A DNA stretch of 64,000 bases from Polytrichum commune (taxonomy: Eukaryota; Streptophyta; Polytrichopsida; Polytrichales; Polytrichaceae), in the NCBI GenBank assembly GCA_950295325.1, contig OX485804.1, positions 27,714,001 through 27,778,000 of the forward strand, in the 5' to 3' direction. The number at the start of each line of letters is the position of its first letter. Position 1 is the stretch's first letter. Shown piece after piece: positions 59,401 through 64,000 of the stretch. Below the pieces are notes generated by a model. That model ran no database searches. It was not told the origin of the DNA and worked only from the letters and a program-made list of their open reading frames with translations. A program made the translations under genes and the position numbers.

Positions 59401-62070
59401 TGGTATACTGTGAAGCACACCAACGACAAAGGTAGTGCCACATGACACATGCACAAAAGACGAGTGTTATGACATTGGACTACATGCTAAAAAATTAGAC
59501 ATCATTCTAGGCTCAGTATTTAACACGATTGGGAGGTAAGGTGTGATCATTTGAGGGGAAACATAATACTCACTTTGACTTCTTATTATTTTTGCATCTC
59601 AAATGTGGTTTCTACATTTGATATGGCAATCTTTGTATCCCACAATTGCTACTTGAGTGAGTAGGATGGAAAATTCATGGATGAGTGCTCAAGCTAGATG
59701 GAAAAAAGAGTGATGTTCACATGAGAAAAGTTATGTACGCATGGATGGTAACTATACCAAATCATGACTCTTACCTAGAAACAAGCCCTATAAATTCTTT
59801 TCCCAAATGAACATGAGAGCCCATGGCCGGTTTTTGACACACTAGGTTTGCCTAATCAAAACTTCGAGAATTCGTAGCCGATACATAATTTTTTTCATAT
59901 GATGTCCAAAAAATACATGCTAAGGTGAGTTGAACCCCTCTTTCAATTACCAACAAGACCCAACAACATTTTATGTTAATTAATCTATTAATAGTACCTG
60001 AACTGCAAGCACCAAGAGGCTGACACCACCCGCATCGACCACAATTTGGGCGAGCTCTGCGGTGTGGCGCGCAATGTTGCTAAGGGCCCCAGCAGCCACT
60101 TCTTTCACTGCAGGGTCAAACTCCTCCAAGCACAAGATTAGGGGTTGGATGGACCCTGCATCCACCACTGCCTGGGCCAAGGCTGGGGAGTGCTTGGCTA
60201 TGGCTCTTACAACCCCAGCAGCAGCTTTCTTGTTGTACCTATTCTGCTCCCTGGAGCCATTTCCAATACACACATGTGGCAAAATCAATAGCTAAATAAC
60301 ATTCTCCATATCCTTTACCATGTTCACATTCTAATATCGGGGGGTGGGAGTATAGTGTCACAAAGCTATCTCCTACTTGTACCAATGGCATGCCCAATAA
60401 TAGCCTAAATATTTGATACATCAAGCCACTGACACGTGGCCATCGTAGGTCTCAAATTCAGATGGTAAAGCCCCCGAGATTTGCAATATGGCACAAGTCC
60501 AAGAATATTATGTAGTTGCTCGCATAGCTCACAAAACATATACCCTTTACTAACTACTATTAGGTTGGGACCGGTTGCTATAGATATAATTCCAACGGTA
60601 CTTGCAGAGCCTAAGAAATGTTTAGAGTACCTCATGTGGTCCCCATGAGGGTGCGTTGTACTAAACACGTACGACTATACGTAAGTGCACAAAAGGGATA
60701 TCAATTTGAACTTTGCCGTACTACGTAAACATATGTCACAAAAATTATAACTTGTAGTTATGTACAAGTATGGAGGACCTCTAAAAACAACACAAAATGC
60801 GGGTTTTGCATTCTACATATGATAGGGGGTTGATTGTTCTTTAAAAGGTATACTCATATACTTATGTTAATGACGGTACATAAAAATCATTTTCTCATGT
60901 TATACATATTTTCACTTGTATCATTAACATCGAAATTGTGCGTGTATTGCTTACTTCTACAAAAACAAACCTTGTATATATAGGTTTTTTTTAAAGTATA
61001 TTGCAAAAGCATGTGAATCTTGATTAAATGAAAGGCTCACCCCCGGGGATGTGGTCACTATAAAATGAATCTCTCAGTAATCAAATTTCAAAATTAAAAA
61101 AAAATGGTCAGGCGGGGTGGGGGGTGGGGGTGGGGGGAATATTGAATGCTCAACTCACACATCAACTCCATACAAGTCATAAATCTTCATCGCCCACTGT
61201 TTATTGAGAGGTAACCCTAATACAAAGTCCTTTATACGTATGAAGGGATTTAGACATATTGCCTTGCCTGTTGAATCGGTGGGCAAAAAGGATTTGGGGA
61301 ACATGTAGGCATGCTCAAAAACCTAGAGACATGCCAATTGTTGGGAGTCGGCATACATTGGTTAAGGGCCACTTCACACACAAGACTGAGAGCCCACGAC
61401 CATTACACTTCAAGCACTCTCATTGGTGGAAAAGGCGGAGCCGGTCCAAGTTCGCTTCACACTATGCTTGAGGGACCAACAGAGTAGGTGAATGCAAGAT
61501 GGATGTAAAGTCTACATGGACTCTTACATGGCATCGAATGGATCATGTTTCATGGTCACTTGGATTATTTTTGAAAACCACCTCTTGAAGGTAGGCCTAA
61601 CACAAAACCGGGAAACCATGGCACTCCGAACGCTCACAACCGTTGATTTATTCTATTTTACCATGTGTGAGGACCCACATGAATAGAAATTCATTGAAAT
61701 AGCATTTGGTTGAGGGCCCGGTCACACTACACTTGAGAGTCCGTGAGCACACTAGATGATTTTGGAGGTGTCTTGGGACGGCCATTGGACGCTTTCTTTT
61801 GGGCTCTCACAATTTCATGGTCATGGCTCGTGTGTGAAGCGGCCCTAAGACTAAGTTATTTCCAATGTCGGTGGAGTGTGTGTCTTACTTGAGGGAGTAG
61901 ACAAGCTGGATGAGGATGTTTTCGTGCACGATGGCTTCGGCCAGCTCCTCGCTGTAGCTAGCCAGCCTGCTGAGTGCCAACGAGGCCGTCTGCTGGATGT
62001 TGGGCACACAATCCAGTAACAAGGGCCGTAACAACGTCATCACCCCCGCATTATGCAGCACCTCCACATT
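53479..62070 (-). CDS. SPAG6: Sperm-associated antigen 6 / PF16 axonemal armadillo protein, 5' end beyond window
   Basis: A central-pair protein of motile 9+2 axonemes, needed for beating; in plants it serves swimming sperm. Minus-strand exons: 62070-61889, 60250-59998, 57920-57768, 56785-56735, 56493-56292, 54866-54538, 53739-53479. Phases match throughout, giving 476 codons before the stop, colinear with SPAG6 (about 509 residues), so about 30 N-terminal residues lie in an exon right of 64,000. Tandem armadillo repeats are clear: NAGVMTLLRPLLLD, then KHSPALAQAVVDAG, RHTAELAQIVVDAG, KHTPELAQGIVDAG, KHTPELAQLVVATGG, ALGYIAAFSETLAL, SAWSLGQIGRHSPNHAKAVA, and the C-terminal KVVPHDQDAKTLFVTSG and YYSPGYSEILLQKL. 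No frameshift or stop was found, so the gene looks functional. Introns carry a Tourist element, a CTACACTAAATAT element and several foldbacks. Confidence 0.96.
53900..54437. repeat. Direct repeat enclosing a foldback sequence, in a SPAG6 intron
   Basis: A segment of about 57 bp (cattcaaggaaa.gtctcaa, gtgcg.cattca, aagaggt, catgcaattcaa) occurs at 53,901-53,953 and 54,379-54,437. Between them 53,995-54,100 and 54,112-54,225 are inverted copies (tttttggtgcatgctagga, ggtgtggaggt, ttggttcat, aactca). 54,282-54,318 is a scrap of the GGTTAGAGCAACTCC MITE end. Confidence 0.6.
54915..55530. repeat. Palindromic modules in a SPAG6 intron
   Basis: Three short palindromes of the form caaatttaccac..gtggtagatttg occur at about 54,966-54,998, 55,114-55,142 and 55,440-55,470. 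Each is flanked by cgtc/gacg and by tcctatgcaatcgtcccacg- or gcgagatgattgcc-type sequence. The outer two are inverted relative to each other, so this could be one foldback element of about 600 bp. Confidence 0.5.
55550..55750 (+). repeat. Dispersed repeat H, forward copy in a SPAG6 intron
   Basis: Contains ttggacacctatatttt, ggtgtgtggttaagtgag, acacatgtttaaaagttgttgg, actacatcgtcaaat and gaacacaattgggag in the family order. A shorter piece of the same family is at 59,440-59,540. Confidence 0.55.
57968..58357. mobile_element. CTACACTAAATAT-family MITE, copy 5, in a SPAG6 intron
   Basis: Termini are worn (gtatcatatagtattttatgtcac at the left; gtgacactaagcacaacatttggtgt at the right). The interior matches 37,637-38,035 on the same strand: cttctcatgaataagttta, ccaattattgaaacaaa, attgtcatagacaattc, aagtgacagtaa, aggaatgacaaagaatgctaggtttacatttagtgtt. 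It starts 48 bp upstream (in SPAG6 orientation) of the 57,920 exon. Confidence 0.75.
61366..61845 (+). mobile_element. Tourist-like MITE, third copy, in a SPAG6 intron
   Basis: 480 bp. Begins GGGCCACTTCACACACAAG, ends CGTGTGTGAAGCGGCCC, flanked by TAA at 61,363-61,365 and 61,846-61,848. Same order of interior landmarks as 30,335-30,845 (cattacacttcaagcactctc, atgtttcatggtcacttgg, aaccgttgatttattctatttta, catttggttgagggcccggtc). It ends 43 bp from the SPAG6 exon at 61,889, just inside that exon's donor. Confidence 0.85.
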
Positions 62071-62982
62071 CTACACATAAACACACACACACACACACAC
62101 ATAAATACACATGAACACACACAAGAGAGAGAGAGACAGCCTCTCATAGTGAATGGACCCACAATCACATAGATTTGGCATCGGACATGACCATAACATT
62201 GTTCAACTTTGGGCCTTTGCATGACATGTGGGAATAATAGGTCATGGCATTGCCAATCCAATGACGTTATTCACTTGCTTGCTATCAACTGTTCCATTCT
62301 AATAGTATTTAGTGATAGTGTTCCACATTCTACACACACACACAAGATGGCCTCTCAGAGTGAATGGACCCACAATCACATAGATTTGGCATTGGACATG
62401 ACCATAACATTGTTCAACTTTGGGCCTTCGCATGACATGTGGGAATAATAGGTCATGGCATTGCCAATCCAATGACGTTATTCACTTGCTTGTTATCAAC
62501 TGTTTCATTCTAATAACATTTAGTGATAGTGTTCCACATTCTACACACACACACATAAGACGGCCTCTCAGGATGAATGGAACAACAATCACATAGGTTA
62601 ACATCCAACATGACCATAATATTATTCAACCATGGGCCAAGGGATCCCTTCACGTGGCATCCAAGAATAATAGGCATGGCATTGCCAATCCAATGACGTT
62701 ATTCACTTGCTATCAACCGTTCCGTTCTAATAATCTTTAGTGATAGTGTTCCACATTCTATACACACACACACACACACAAGACAGCCTCTCAAGATGAA
62801 TGAAACAACATTCACGTAGATTAACATCCGACATGACCATAACATTATTCAACCCTGGGCCGAGGGATCCCTTCACGTGGCATCCAAGAATAATAGGCAT
62901 GGCATTGCCAATCCAATAATGTTATTTACTTGCTATCAATTGTTCCATTCTAATAATCTTTAGTGATAGTGTTCCACGTTCT

Positions 62983-63013
<31 letters not shown>

Positions 63014-63205
63014 ATGGCCTCTTAGGATGAACAACAATCACGTAGATTAACATTGGACATGACCATAACATTGTTCAACCTTGGGCCAAGGGACCCCTTC
63101 GCGTGGCATCTCGAAATAGTATGCCATGGCAATGCCAACCCAATAACATTATTCAGTTGTATCAACCGTTTCGTTACAATAATATTCATTGACAATGTTC
63201 CACCC
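62062..63205. repeat. Tandem array of about 220-bp units starting at a SPAG6 splice acceptor
   Basis: Five head-to-tail units, with the phrase ccacattctacac (or a near variant) at about 62,064, 62,333, 62,534, 62,751 and 62,974, and array end near 63,200. Each unit holds an (AC)n run of varying length, ggcctct.ag..tgaa, acatgaccataacatt.ttcaac, gggccttcgcatgacatg or gggccaaggga.cccttc, ggcattgccaatccaat, and ttagtgatagtgttcc. The first unit begins inside the SPAG6 exon, so its phrase spans the real intron/exon boundary. Confidence 0.8.
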
Positions 63206-64000
63206 GAGTTTATCGGGTTGAAACTCAGATCATAATGTTGGTAAGAGAATAACCTTGGTATAGTTCCCGAATAGTATCTGACTCATTCTAGGTCCCGCCC
63301 ACCCTCTGTACTTAGTTGGATAATGTCATGCCTCTTTAGACTAAACTTCATAAGTTCCACCGATTTCATCTCTTCGTAATTAGTGATTAAGTTGAACCAT
63401 TGGCAACCAACTTAGTCCCCTTTTGGCAAAATGGTGAGCATAACATTGTCATAACAATAGAGTTATCCATAAAGTCCCTCTCCTTGAGGGACAAAACTGT
63501 GGGTTCGATCCTTCTTTGAGAAACTTTCTATTAAGAGCTCATCAGCTCGTCTTGTAACGGAGCCTATTTTCAAAGTTGGGTGAAATGGTTGGGACCTCAA
63601 CTTTCCACCTCTCGAACTTTGAGAGAATTTTAAGATCTAAAATAGGGTATGTGCATGGGACTTGCCGTCCTAAATCCCAAGCCGGCCAATGCAAGACTAG
63701 CTTGGCCCCCACTCATCCTAGTAGGACAAACTAGAAAGTTGATTTCTAATAACCCAACACCACTCCTTCTATATGATCATTTAAGCATTGAGAAAACTTG
63801 GACGACTTTGCGTTAATCCTCAAAAACTCCAGGTTTGGGACGAAACCCTTGGTTTCATCTGCTTTACATTACCAATAACTCTAATGTTATGGAATTCCAA
63901 ATATTGTCTCATGTACCACTGTTTATAGTGATGGGAATTTGGTTGGATGCCAGAACCTACGAGTTAGGTTAATTTCAAGACAATGGAAACTGCCATGAGT
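63206..64000. other. Right-edge sequence inside the first SPAG6 intron seen
   Basis: No exon was found, including the missing N-terminal SPAG6 exon (expected to encode the QKAR and VAELA region). No repeat shared with the rest of the window is obvious. Confidence 0.35.

Noticed and set aside
62079-63003. Regularly spaced repeats resembling a CRISPR-like array
   Set aside because: Unit length above 200 bp, AC microsatellites inside the units, no unique spacers, and a eukaryotic intron context.
63470-63530. ggttcgatcc phrase suggesting a tRNA T-arm
   Set aside because: No matching acceptor, D-arm or anticodon arm could be folded around it.

Overview
The window is nuclear DNA from a land plant. 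Genes are split by many GT-AG introns, and the families present are plant ones (WAT1-type EamA transporter, plant pectinesterase, NYC1/NOL-type dehydrogenase). The right end carries an intact-looking SPAG6/PF16 gene, a central-apparatus protein of motile 9+2 axonemes. Conifers and flowering plants have lost motile sperm, so a seed-free plant (bryophyte, lycophyte or fern) or possibly a cycad or Ginkgo is the best guess. The species cannot be fixed from the sequence.

Six protein genes were assembled by hand-splicing exons, each with reading phase preserved across every junction. From left to right: a 7-exon WAT1-related transporter (+, 4817-9769); the 3-exon complex I subunit NDUFS6 (+, 16426-19617); a 5-exon secreted pectinesterase (-, 22416-25163); a 10-exon mitochondrial 3-hydroxyisobutyrate dehydrogenase (-, 44185-48609); a 4-exon NYC1/NOL-like short-chain dehydrogenase with a His where the catalytic Tyr should be (+, 49357-52627), divergent from the previous gene; and SPAG6/PF16 (-, 53479-62070), whose first coding exon lies beyond the right edge. 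No operon-like or pathway cluster is evident.

The rest is repeat-rich. 1-4200, 9.8-16.4 kb, 19.6-22.4 kb and 25.4-44.2 kb hold no gene I can support, but contain many short inverted-repeat DNA elements. These include a Tourist-like family (TTA/TAA target duplications) with a 1-kb head-to-head dimer and a third copy inside a SPAG6 intron; a family with CTACACTAAATAT termini (five copies plus a fragment); a related CTACACCGTTTATG family; a GAGGGAATTATCGTATACG family; a MULE-like element with a 9-bp duplication; and a nested foldback element enclosing a 71-bp near-perfect hairpin that could give small RNAs. A decayed Ty3/Gypsy reverse-transcriptase scrap lies in an intron of the dehydrogenase gene. 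Introns also hold tandem duplications, most strikingly a five-unit array beginning at a SPAG6 splice acceptor.

No tRNA, rRNA, CRISPR array or complete autonomous transposon was recognised.
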